64,000 nt of DNA. It comes from J027 sp965215855 (GTDB lineage: Bacteria > Chloroflexota > Anaerolineae > Aggregatilineales > J027). Positions 37,744 to 45,870 of the stretch are shown here, in pieces. A program made the translations under genes and the position numbers. Below the pieces are notes generated by a model. That model saw nothing but the letters and a program-made list of their open reading frames with translations. It searched no databases and was not told the origin of the DNA. The stretch lies in assembly GCA_965215855.1 (NCBI GenBank), contig CBDCER010000003.1, forward strand, positions 1,116,001 to 1,180,000, in the 5' to 3' direction. Every line of letters begins with the position of its first letter. Position 1 is the stretch's first letter.

Positions 37744-39132
37744 CTATATGAGATATTCCTCCCTATACCTGAGAACTGCAAAAAGAGCATCAAGCAGGAG
37801 AAAACACTTCAACGAATAGGTCTCCGTGCCGTAGGCTGGCATTATGTCATGAAGAACGGTATGGCGATTGACCTTGCGATTCTGCACAGAAGTAGTTAAC
37901 TGCTGAGCAAAAGGCACATAGCCATATAAGTCATCCAGCCAGCTCAGTAAGGTTTCTACTGTGGCCCAAATGCTAAAGGAGTATTCAGCAGGATCGCCGA
38001 TAACTTCCTTTGATAGACGGCTCGGCGAACCTAAGCTGGCACTAGATAGAGTAGATACAGCTATTTGGCTGTTTACCCCTTCAATCATGGGTATAAGATT
38101 CCCAACTGGCAAGCTATACCTTTCATTGCAATGTGCCCAAAGCGCATTCTCAATGTTCTTTCTTCTGTAACGTCCCACGAATGTGTATTGCTGCCAACTA
38201 TTTACCATTTCGATAAGATGCTTACGGTCCTCGCGACGATAATAACCTCTAATGGCATTCGATATGTTGCGCTTCCGGGTTTCATTAGGGCTGTTATGGT
38301 ATAGCTCGACGACACGGGAAATTAGCCAACGAGGCATCGAAGGTGCTACGGGCCATCCAATCTCACAGAATACACGCACTGCATCTTCTGACTCTTCAAA
38401 TGCAGAGAACCAGCGGTCAAAGGCTCGAACACTGTCAATAAGCGGTGTAAACAGTCCTTGAAGGCCGATTATGTGCTCACTCAAGCGAAACACAGTTTGT
38501 TCGGAGTAAAGCTGGAATATAGGAGCGAGCGCCTTTTGCATGTTACTCTGCAAGCCAGTTAATTGCTCGCCCAGACGAAGCATCACTTGTTCGTGAACGG
38601 CGAAAAGCCCTGATAACTGCGGCTGGGCACCCTCAAATAAGTTGCCAATCGCCATTCCCATCTCTACAGTTTGTTCCTGGATGGCGGGTAACGCCGAGAA
38701 CTGAGACTGCATGTCGTCTATGATACTGCGAGACCCAATACCTATCGCTGCAACTTGCTCTTGGACACCAGAGAGCACCGGGAGTTGAAGCTTGAAGTCC
38801 TCAAGCAAGTTGCTAATCCCCATTCCCATCTCTAAAACTTGTTCCTGGATAGCGGGCAATGCCGAGAATTGAGACTGCATGTCGTCTATGATACTGCGAG
38901 ACCCAATATCTATCGCCGCAACTTGCTCGTGGATACCAGACAGTTCCGAGAGTTGAGGCTTGAAGTCCTCAAGCAAGTTACTAACCCCCATTCCCATCTC
39001 TAAAACTTGTTCCTGGACGGCAGGTAACGCTGAGAACTGAGACTGCATGTCCCCAACCAGATCAATAACTCCAGATCTACTAACCTCGTCGAGAAAGTCA
39101 CTCATTCTGCCAAATGCTGCAAACTCGCTCAT
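37744..39132 (-). CDS. Repeat protein with HEPN-like C-terminal domain (possible defence/toxin protein)
   Basis: About 462 residues, no recognised full-length family. Residues about 25-180 are 56-residue helical repeats (MQSQFSALPAIQEQVLEMG... LLEDF... SGVQEQVAAI); residues 200-270 continue as amphipathic helices. The C-terminal end, RHTVLHDIMPAYGTETYSLKCFLLLDALFAVL, has the RX4H motif and the following GTE..SLK..LLLD pattern of HEPN-type domains, many of which are RNases in toxin-antitoxin and abortive-infection systems. ATG 39132 is preferred to 39168; the ribosome binding site is weak. Base use is more AT-rich than its neighbours, suggesting recent acquisition. It has no adjacent antitoxin. 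Confidence 0.68.
   Translation of the reverse strand: MSEFAAFGRMSDFLDEVSRSGVIDLVGDMQSQFSALPAVQEQVLEMGMGVSNLLEDFKPQLSELSGIHEQVAAIDIGSRSIIDDMQSQFSALPAIQEQVLEMGMGISNLLEDFKLQLPVLSGVQEQVAAIGIGSRSIIDDMQSQFSALPAIQEQTVEMGMAIGNLFEGAQPQLSGLFAVHEQVMLRLGEQLTGLQSNMQKALAPIFQLYSEQTVFRLSEHIIGLQGLFTPLIDSVRAFDRWFSAFEESEDAVRVFCEIGWPVAPSMPRWLISRVVELYHNSPNETRKRNISNAIRGYYRREDRKHLIEMVNSWQQYTFVGRYRRKNIENALWAHCNERYSLPVGNLIPMIEGVNSQIAVSTLSSASLGSPSRLSKEVIGDPAEYSFSIWATVETLLSWLDDLYGYVPFAQQLTTSVQNRKVNRHTVLHDIMPAYGTETYSLKCFLLLDALFAVLRYREEYLI
38660..39060 (-). repeat. 168-bp tandem repeat encoding 56-residue helical units
   Basis: GTCGTCTATGATACTGCG recurs at 38713 and 38881, exactly 168 bp apart, within longer near-identical blocks. 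Two nearly complete units and a diverged third are present, all in frame in the repeat/HEPN-like gene. Confidence 0.85.
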
Positions 39133-39231
39133 GATACTGTCCCACTGATAATCCCAACATAGGGGCACATTCCTATCTGTGTGCTCCCTTATGATACCAT
39201 ATCATCTTTTGTTGCTACAAGACAACCTTTG

Positions 39232-42200
39232 TTAGCACTCACTATACCCACACGTGTAGCAATGCAAGCACCCTTCCTCGCGGATGAGGGTGGCGTCGCC
39301 GCATTCCGGGCACAGGTCGCCAATCTGGGGTGATTTTCCGTTGGCATGGGTGGTGTGTCCTCCGGCCTCGACGTGATCGTCCAGATCAAGCGACATTTGC
39401 TGCATGGCCTGGCGGGTCAATACCGGCGCTTCGTCTTCCTCACTAGTATCGTTCAGATATTCCTGCAACACCTGGGCGATGGCGTCCGGCAGACTGCTGA
39501 CACGGTTTGGTCCAAAGCCGAGTTGACGCCCACCACCGATGCTCTCCAGTTGACGGATCATCTCTTTGACGCGGTCGCGCGGGCTGACGGTAGACGTCAT
39601 CCGCAAGACCAGCGAGATCAGGCGGCCCATTGCTTCAGAGACGGCAGCGATTTCTGAGCCAGCTTTGGCAGTCTGAATAAAGACCTCGAAGGGCTGGCCC
39701 TCGCCATAACCGTTTTCGTTGATGGTGATGTAGGTCGTGCCCGCTGGCGTTTCCAGGCGATAGGTGCGGCCTGCCAGTTTGCGGGGGCGCGGTTTCTTCT
39801 TCTCATTGAAAAGCATTTGCTGTTCGGCAGGCTGTTGCTGGGTCTGAGAATCAGTGCCTTCACGTTTCTGGCGTGTTTCTTTGGTTTCCAGCACCACTTT
39901 GTCGCGGCTACCCGTGACATAGACGGTCATGCCCTTGCAACCTAGTTGCCAGCCGAGTTGGTAGGCCTCAGCGACTTCATCTTCGGTGGCATGAGATGGG
40001 TAGTTAATCGTCTTCGACAGGGCATTGTCAACATGTGCTTGCATGGCAGCCTGCATCCGGACATGCTCCTCGGCAGTGATGTCGCTGGCGGTGACGAACA
40101 CACGGCGAATTTCAGCGGGGATTTCATCAATATCCTGGCAGCTACCGGCGTTGTTGACCTGTTCGACGATTTGCTGAATGTTAGCGTCATCCAGACCAGC
40201 GTGGCGTAAGGCACGCTCGAACAAGGGGCTGGTGTATTGCAGCGTCATGCGCTCGTCGTCGTTGCCAGCGTTGGTGTTGACATAGCGCAGGTAGGCCAGC
40301 GCGAAAACGGGTTCGCAGCCATAGCCCTCGCAACCAGAGACAGTAGCGATTGTACCAGTGGGTGCGATAGTGGTCTGAGCGCCGTTACGGATGCCGTTGG
40401 CCCGAATGTCACGTTCAATGACACCCCAATCCAGCGTTGGACGCCCCCAATCGGTCTTGTGTTCGACTAGCGGTGTAGGCGGTGTCCATTGCAGGTCTTT
40501 GGGATCGTAGCGGCTGCCTTCAATGGCCGGGAAGGGGCCGCGTTCCTGGGCGAGTGCGATGCTAGCTCGCATGGCATGGTAGCGCACGAACTCAATGATC
40601 TGACTGGCAAACTCTTGGCCGTCTGCGGCTCCATAGCGCACACTCAGACGATACATCATATCGGCGAGGCCCATAATGCCCAACCCGATGCGGCGGACGC
40701 GCTCGGCGGCTTCGCGGAGTTCGGGTACAGCCGGAACGTATTTATTTTCGGTTACGACATCATCCAGAAAACGAGTGGCAGTGGCGATGCTGTTGGCGAG
40801 TTTATCCCAATCCACGCGGTCATCGTCGGTGACGTGCTGGGCAAGGTTAATGGAGCCGAGGCAGCAGTTTTCATGTGGCCCCAAAAATTGTTCGCCGCAA
40901 CCTCTAGAAACATAGCCTTCGGTGATCCAGGTATCGCTGCGCGGTTCGTAGAGGTCGTAGACAGTTTCCACGCCATCAGGTTCAATGCTCACAACCCGTG
41001 CGGCCCAATCGCCGCCGGTGAAATTGGACTTGAGGGCAGCTTCTTCCATACGGTACTGCTTGTCGGGATGGCTGAGGCGAATCTGGTCGAAGAACATCCC
41101 GAAGCTTTGGCCCGACATAACCACATCGTATTTGGGTCTATCATGCCGTATGACACGCCCATCAATATCATGACGCTTCTGAACGGTTTCAAAAATGCGG
41201 CCATGGATGCCGAACATCAGCAGGATTCGGCGCACCTGTTGGGCTAACACTTTGCTTGAGGTGTGGAAACGCAATAATGGATGATTTGACGACAGGTCAA
41301 CACTTCCATCTGTACTGAAAATACCATCAAGCAAACCCACCAGAAAATCATAATTCGAATTGATGAATACTTCAGGCAAGGATTTCTCAGGACTTCGGGC
41401 CAGTGGTAGAGGAATAGATTTAATCCAATCGGCAACGACTCGTCCGGGTTTAGGGTCCATTGTCAAGGCGCGTGAGCCGTTTACAGTATATGTCCTGACA
41501 GCCGTCGAGCCAATTTTCTCGAAGGCGGCCCTGACGATTGCGTTCCATTCTTCCTCATCGACATGGGAACTAAACCGCACAATATTCTTCGAAAGGCCAC
41601 GCGGTGTGTAGCAGCCATCACCTAATAATATACCGACGAGGAAGCCATAATCGCGGTCTTCCAGTTCTACATTACTTTGTGGCACAGGATTGTTCGGAAT
41701 ATAACTTTTGAACACCCGTATCCAATCGCCTTCTTTCAATTCATCGAGGCGACGTGGTTCAAAGAATTTCGTGCCAGAGTTTCTGGTATGGAATTGATGG
41801 GCCGCCGTTGCTCTTAGCACGCCACCATCTGAGAAACGCACCTTAAATACAGGCACAGCTTCGTTGACTTCGACGGTGTGGACTTTGCCTGTGCCTAAAA
41901 CAGTGCTAATTTCGTCACCAATTTCAATTTCATCCACACGCCGCCAGCCATCGGGAGTAGCAACCAACGTATCGCCTGTTACACAAGGATTGGTGCTTTC
42001 CAATTCATATAGATGAGGAACGGGATTTTCGGCGTTGGCGGTATCCAGAAATAGCACACCAGGTTCGCCGTTGTGATGCGCCTGTTTGACAATCAGGTTG
42101 AATAACTCGCGGGCATCAACTGTTTCATAGACCTGTCCGCCGAAGCGCAGATCAAACGTGTCGCCTTTTTCGACGGCCTGCATAAACTCGTCGGTGATGC

Positions 42201-44229
42201 CGACGGAGATATTGAAGTTGGTAATGGCGTTTTCGTCAGTTTTACAGGTGATGAATTTGCGGATGTCGGGGTGATCAACACGCAACACGGCCATATTTGC
42301 GCCGCGCCGGGAATTATGTGTCACCATCCCATTTGCTAAATAAGTGTGGTTGCCTTCCACTTCGATGTCGAGTGTCAGGGCTTCGCCCGCGTCCTCAACG
42401 GACTCAACCATAACGAACCAAAGATCATCAAATGGGCGTGCATATTCGGCAAAGTCGGCATATTTTTCTGCCAGGCGTGCATAATCGGAGGCCGTTAGAC
42501 GACGGTCTCCACGCAAATAGCGCAACAGTTGTCTACGCATGTGTGGCGAAGTCGCCCTGATTTTGACGCCAGCTCCATGACTACGGCGATCTATCTGCGG
42601 CAATGCAGTGGCATCCAACGCTGGCTGAATCCAATACGCGGCATGTGGCAATTCGTAGCTGGTTTCGCGTTCCAAATCAGGTTCAAATTCCATGCAGATT
42701 TTGAAACGGGAGCCAGGTGAACACCTGATGCGCTCCTGCCAGACTCGCAGTCCGATATGTGAAGTAATCCGCAATGACCAAACTGGCACTGTTCCATAAC
42801 GATTCTCGTTGGCCGGTTGTTGACTGATGCGAACTGGACAACCCAGGCCCATCAGGAGGATGGCAGCCTCACGGATCAGGGCCTCGGAGGTACTGAGGAG
42901 TTGCGGGTGGTGGTGCGAAATGGCTCCGTCAACCTCGAATAGACCGCGTAGGTAGGCCCCGACGATATTGGGTGGACTTTGACGAATTAGGCGCGGTACA
43001 CGGGCAGCGGTACTATGAGACTTCGCCAGTCCATTCATCACTAAATAGTCTTTGACAGCACGATTGTCGATTACGAATGTGACCGAGGCATCATTGGCTT
43101 TTTGCTGGCGATGAACGGTGATGTGATCTCCAAACAGGCGGCCCATCAACGATGGCATTTCGCGCATCAAGTAGCTATTGTGAGCAACACTAACGCCGAT
43201 ACGATGGTCGTTCTCGCCTGTTGCAACGAAACCATCACCAGCCATATAGCCCAGAAAGAAGGCCAGTTCCTCATCCAGAATCGGGCTGAGTTGGGGCATG
43301 ACTTGGCTGCCATGCCGCTGTGTAGGCCGTCGCAAGGCCTGGAGTCGTCCCTGGTGCTGTCCCAACTTTACTAGAATGGCATCACCGGATTGTAATTCAT
43401 CCAGGCGTCGCCAAACAGGACCATCAGTGGTCATGATTTTGACTTTGTGGTTGGGTGTTCCAGCTAGATTTAGTCCCATATCGGTTGTTACACGCAAAAC
43501 AGGTGACACACCATTGTTATAAGCCTGTGTTGATTGGCGCGGACCGTCGTCGGTGTTGACAGATAAAGAATGCGAACGCCAGCCAGTTTCGGTATGGGTG
43601 ACGATTTCATCCAGGCGCAGGAGGCCCTTTTCGGTGAAAATCAGGGTATCAGGTATTAAACAACCACCCTGAGCAATCTCTCCAAACGCCTGATCATACA
43701 CTCGCAGAAACCCCACCGGCCCTGTCGCCGCACCGCCGGATGAGCGGACGATAGCTCCTGATGGACGCAGACGGCTGAAGGAAAACCCATTGCCGCCGCC
43801 GGTTTGTTGGATAAGTGCAGCTTGACGCAGTGTATCAAAAATGCCCGATCCGGTGCGGCCCATATCGTCCTCAATACCCAGCACAAAACATGCAGCCAGT
43901 TGGCCCAGAGGTGTTCCCGCGCCGGTAAAGGTAGGGCTATTGGGGAAGAAATTAAGGTTGGTCAATAAATCGAAGAATTTACGCGCCCAATGCTCCACCA
44001 GGGCAATATCATCACCGAGTGTTTTCTCAGCCAGAGCCACATGATAAGCGACCCGCCAGAACATCTCCTGCTCGGTTTCGACGGGCTGACCGTCCGCGCC
44101 TCGGCGCAAATAACGCCGTGCCAGCACAGTGCGGGCGTTATCACTGATCTTAATGTCGCGATCTGCCAAGTCCGGCGGAATGGGTATTTTTTTGAATTGG
44201 TTTACACGTGCAGATGATGGTGCTGCCAT
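39232..44229 (-). CDS. nrdJ: Adenosylcobalamin-dependent (class II) ribonucleotide reductase with two inteins
   Basis: 1665 codons, 853 residues if both inteins are removed, a normal size for NrdJ. Extein motifs: SPTFTGAGTPLGQLAACFVLG, GGGNGFSFSRLRPSG, RRGANMAVLRVDHPDI, NPCGEQFLGP with ENCCLGSINLAQHV, RRIGLGIMGLADMMY, PTGTIATVSGCEGYGCEPVFAL. The C-terminus is a zinc-ribbon plus redox-active Cys pair (CPECGD... CLHCYTCGYSEC). It reduces ribonucleotides to deoxyribonucleotides using a cobalamin-derived radical. Intein 1 covers residues 190-639, intein 2 residues 749-1110. ATG 44229 has AAGGAG upstream. It follows nrdR, its presumed repressor. No class I or III reductase is in the window. Confidence 0.96.
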   Translation of the reverse strand: MAAPSSARVNQFKKIPIPPDLADRDIKISDNARTVLARRYLRRGADGQPVETEQEMFWRVAYHVALAEKTLGDDIALVEHWARKFFDLLTNLNFFPNSPTFTGAGTPLGQLAACFVLGIEDDMGRTGSGIFDTLRQAALIQQTGGGNGFSFSRLRPSGAIVRSSGGAATGPVGFLRVYDQAFGEIAQGGCLIPDTLIFTEKGLLRLDEIVTHTETGWRSHSLSVNTDDGPRQSTQAYNNGVSPVLRVTTDMGLNLAGTPNHKVKIMTTDGPVWRRLDELQSGDAILVKLGQHQGRLQALRRPTQRHGSQVMPQLSPILDEELAFFLGYMAGDGFVATGENDHRIGVSVAHNSYLMREMPSLMGRLFGDHITVHRQQKANDASVTFVIDNRAVKDYLVMNGLAKSHSTAARVPRLIRQSPPNIVGAYLRGLFEVDGAISHHHPQLLSTSEALIREAAILLMGLGCPVRISQQPANENRYGTVPVWSLRITSHIGLRVWQERIRCSPGSRFKICMEFEPDLERETSYELPHAAYWIQPALDATALPQIDRRSHGAGVKIRATSPHMRRQLLRYLRGDRRLTASDYARLAEKYADFAEYARPFDDLWFVMVESVEDAGEALTLDIEVEGNHTYLANGMVTHNSRRGANMAVLRVDHPDIRKFITCKTDENAITNFNISVGITDEFMQAVEKGDTFDLRFGGQVYETVDARELFNLIVKQAHHNGEPGVLFLDTANAENPVPHLYELESTNPCVTGDTLVATPDGWRRVDEIEIGDEISTVLGTGKVHTVEVNEAVPVFKVRFSDGGVLRATAAHQFHTRNSGTKFFEPRRLDELKEGDWIRVFKSYIPNNPVPQSNVELEDRDYGFLVGILLGDGCYTPRGLSKNIVRFSSHVDEEEWNAIVRAAFEKIGSTAVRTYTVNGSRALTMDPKPGRVVADWIKSIPLPLARSPEKSLPEVFINSNYDFLVGLLDGIFSTDGSVDLSSNHPLLRFHTSSKVLAQQVRRILLMFGIHGRIFETVQKRHDIDGRVIRHDRPKYDVVMSGQSFGMFFDQIRLSHPDKQYRMEEAALKSNFTGGDWAARVVSIEPDGVETVYDLYEPRSDTWITEGYVSRGCGEQFLGPHENCCLGSINLAQHVTDDDRVDWDKLANSIATATRFLDDVVTENKYVPAVPELREAAERVRRIGLGIMGLADMMYRLSVRYGAADGQEFASQIIEFVRYHAMRASIALAQERGPFPAIEGSRYDPKDLQWTPPTPLVEHKTDWGRPTLDWGVIERDIRANGIRNGAQTTIAPTGTIATVSGCEGYGCEPVFALAYLRYVNTNAGNDDERMTLQYTSPLFERALRHAGLDDANIQQIVEQVNNAGSCQDIDEIPAEIRRVFVTASDITAEEHVRMQAAMQAHVDNALSKTINYPSHATEDEVAEAYQLGWQLGCKGMTVYVTGSRDKVVLETKETRQKREGTDSQTQQQPAEQQMLFNEKKKPRPRKLAGRTYRLETPAGTTYITINENGYGEGQPFEVFIQTAKAGSEIAAVSEAMGRLISLVLRMTSTVSPRDRVKEMIRQLESIGGGRQLGFGPNRVSSLPDAIAQVLQEYLNDTSEEDEAPVLTRQAMQQMSLDLDDHVEAGGHTTHANGKSPQIGDLCPECGDATLIREEGCLHCYTCGYSEC
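40900..41985 (-). mobile_element. Intein 2 of NrdJ (362 residues) with LAGLIDADG-type endonuclease and unusual C-terminus
   Basis: It starts with Cys749 (CVTGDTLVATPDGW, block A) and has TAAHQFHTR (block B), LVGILLGDGCY and VGLLDGIFSTDGSV (the two LAGLIDADG motifs) and VETVYDLYEPRSDTW (block F). The exteins join as STNP + CGEQ. The usual intein end His-Asn is replaced: the last residues are GYVSRG before Cys+1. The Cys after the junction corresponds to the catalytic thiyl-radical cysteine of the NxCxE motif. Confidence 0.85.
42313..43662 (-). mobile_element. Intein 1 of NrdJ (450 residues) with LAGLIDADG-type endonuclease
   Basis: It starts with Cys190 (CLIPDTLIFTEKGLLRLDE) and ends LANGMVTHN followed by Ser+1, all canonical for splicing. 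GTPNHKVKI is block B; FFLGYMAGDGF and YLRGLFEVDGAIS are the endonuclease motifs. It interrupts the QGG/SRRGANM segment of the NrdJ active-site barrel. All residues for protein splicing appear intact. Confidence 0.92.
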
Positions 44230-44248
44230 AAACGAACTCCTTGCATAG

Positions 44249-44282
44249 AAACAAAATCACGGAGGGGCGCACACTCCGTGAT
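44249..44282 (-). terminator. Attenuator-like hairpin in the nrdJ leader
   Basis: On the minus strand ATCACGGAG and CTCCGTGAT form a perfect 9-bp stem with a nine-base loop, followed by TTTTGTTT. It lies between the nrdR stop (44314) and the nrdJ start (44229), leaving only about 20 bases before the nrdJ coding region, too short for a separate promoter. Confidence 0.7.
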
Positions 44283-44313
44283 GTCAGTCAGTAAAAGACA
44301 CTAAGGCTGTGTG

Positions 44314-44802
44314 CTACATGGTTGCATCCTTGGTTGCTTTTTCAATCAGCAAATGGTCAATTTCCTTCCGTATGCTTTCCAGGCTATCTAATCCCAAATA
44401 CACAATCGCGTAGCGGATATAGGCAATGGGGTCGAGCATCTTCAGGCCAATGATGACCATATCACCCACTACCTGACTAGGTATTTCATTTTTTCTAGAG
44501 CGTTGCAGATCATCTTCAATGTTGTTGACCAACCGGTCAATATCCACCGCCGCTACTGGCCGCTTGGCACAAGCGATACGAATACCGCGAACCAATTTTT
44601 CACGATCAAACGCTTCGCGGCTGCCATCCCCTTTAATCAACAGGGGGATATTCACTAAAATACGTTCTACAGTGTTAAAACGATGCCCACAACCAGTGCA
44701 TTCGCGACGACGACGCACCCCGCCCTGGGTATCCGGGCCGGTATCGAGAACACGGCTCTTACTAAGAGCGCCACAATATGGGCACTTCAAGCCACCTGTC
44801 AT
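44314..44802 (-). CDS. nrdR: Ribonucleotide reductase transcriptional repressor NrdR
   Basis: 162 residues. The N-terminal zinc ribbon has CPYC and CTGCGHRF (the four Cys ligands), and the ATP-cone domain follows (FDREKLVRGIRIACAKRPV... IEDDLQ). The length is typical. NrdR senses ATP/dATP and represses nrd genes by binding tandem NrdR boxes. It is immediately upstream of nrdJ on the same strand, and paired palindromes lie 82-128 bp upstream of its start, so it probably autoregulates together with nrdJ. Confidence 0.95.
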   Translation of the reverse strand: MTGGLKCPYCGALSKSRVLDTGPDTQGGVRRRRECTGCGHRFNTVERILVNIPLLIKGDGSREAFDREKLVRGIRIACAKRPVAAVDIDRLVNNIEDDLQRSRKNEIPSQVVGDMVIIGLKMLDPIAYIRYAIVYLGLDSLESIRKEIDHLLIEKATKDATM

Positions 44803-44883
44803 ATAAACGATCTTCTAACTTAGGTTAACCTGTAATAAGCAATCAGTGATGAAACGATGTTTGGTATTGCGAGGCCTCTCAGC

Positions 44884-44899
44884 CCCCTATATATAGGGG
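44884..44899. promoter_or_regulatory. NrdR box, proximal
   Basis: The perfect 16-bp palindrome CCCCTATATATAGGGG matches the NrdR-box pattern (ACAC-TATATATA-GTGT type) in its core. It lies 82 bp upstream of nrdR and 31 bp centre-to-centre from a second palindrome. Confidence 0.8.
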
Positions 44900-44914
44900 A
44901 AAACAAAACTACAA

Positions 44915-44930
44915 CCACCATATATGGTGT
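44915..44930. promoter_or_regulatory. NrdR box, distal
   Basis: CACCATATATGGTG (44916-44929) forms a perfect 14-bp palindrome in the 16-bp box. The gap to the proximal box is 15 bp, three helical turns between centres, which is the usual spacing for NrdR binding pairs. Confidence 0.8.
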
Positions 44931-45159
44931 CTGATTGCCGGAAAACTGTCCTTACCTTATCACAGAACAGGTGTTCATTACACAGGACTGTGGTACTATC
45001 AAGAGATAGATTTGGGTTAAAACGGATTCAGAATCGGATGGCTAGTGGGTTTAGGTTACAACCTTAAAATTTTGCTCATCATCAAATTGTTGAGTCGATT
45101 TCGCCACCCTACCCCAACACTGTTCATGACGATGGCGCTACACCACTATTCCATAGATT
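44931..45159. other. Intergenic region with no gene recognised
   Basis: Beyond the NrdR boxes, up to the stop of the response-regulator gene, I see no open frame of note, no RNA gene and no clear terminator. The stretch is AT-rich (about 45030-45120). The nrdR promoter is expected close to the boxes. Confidence 0.5.
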
Positions 45160-45870
45160 CTATGTGTCAGGGTTTATCATATAGCCCACCCCATGAATAG
45201 TTTTGATGAACTGGGCATCGGGATTAAGCCCATCCAGTTTGGAACGCAGATTGCGAATGTGCGCCCGTACCAAATCGGGATCGCCGGTATTGGGAGGGTA
45301 GCTCCATACAGTTTCGAGTAAATGGCCGGGTGATAGCGCCTGATTAATGTGTTCCATCAAATAGCGCAACAAGCGGTGTTCTGTTGAGGTTAGTTGCACG
45401 GGTTCGCCATCTTCAGCTTGAACCTGACAGGTGTCGGAGTCGAGGAGGAGTTGGCCGACCTGAATGCGTGAACTGGATCGCATAACATCACGTTCGCTGC
45501 GGCGTAGTAGTGCCCGTACCCGCGCCTGAAGTTCCGATACTTCAAAAGGCTTGATAACATAATCATCGCCACCAGCATCGAGACCAGTGACAATATCATC
45601 GGTCTGACCGCGGGCTGTCAAAAATAGGACAGGAACAAAGTCATAAGCGTTGTCCTGGCGGATACGCTTGCAGACCTCAAAACCATTCATGCCCGGCATA
45701 ATCACATCCAGGATAATCAAATGGGGTGTTTGCAACCGAAGTTTATCCAGGGCTTCATCACCAGACGTTGCACTTTCCACTTCATAGCCCTGGCGTGTCA
45801 GAGCGCGAGTTAAGGTTCCTAACACATCTGGGTCATCGTCAACCACCAGGATCCGTTCGTTTTCGTTCAT
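45160..45870 (-). CDS. OmpR/PhoB-family response regulator
   Basis: 236 residues. The receiver has the full set of residues: DDD near the N-terminus, phospho-acceptor Asp in LIILDVIMPGMNG, Thr in LFLTARG and Lys in YVIKPF. The C-terminal winged-helix domain contains VQLTSTEHRLLRYLMEH, RAHIRNLRSKLD and KTIHGVGYMI. Its ATG overlaps the stop of the upstream histidine kinase gene by 4 bp, so both are translated together and form a cognate pair. Target genes are unknown. Confidence 0.95.
   Translation of the reverse strand: MNENERILVVDDDPDVLGTLTRALTRQGYEVESATSGDEALDKLRLQTPHLIILDVIMPGMNGFEVCKRIRQDNAYDFVPVLFLTARGQTDDIVTGLDAGGDDYVIKPFEVSELQARVRALLRRSERDVMRSSSRIQVGQLLLDSDTCQVQAEDGEPVQLTSTEHRLLRYLMEHINQALSPGHLLETVWSYPPNTGDPDLVRAHIRNLRSKLDGLNPDAQFIKTIHGVGYMINPDT

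Noticed and set aside
37630..39060. CRISPR-like repeats near the HEPN-like gene
   Set aside because: The repeats are 168 bp, contiguous, in frame and lack spacers; they encode protein repeats.
39187..39201. Palindrome ATGATACCATATCAT after nrdJ
   Set aside because: Only six AT-rich pairs and no GC stem or T tract; too weak to call a terminator or operator.
40489..41247. 252-residue plus-strand frame opposite nrdJ
   Set aside because: It lies entirely antisense to conserved RNR and intein coding sequence and shows no motifs.
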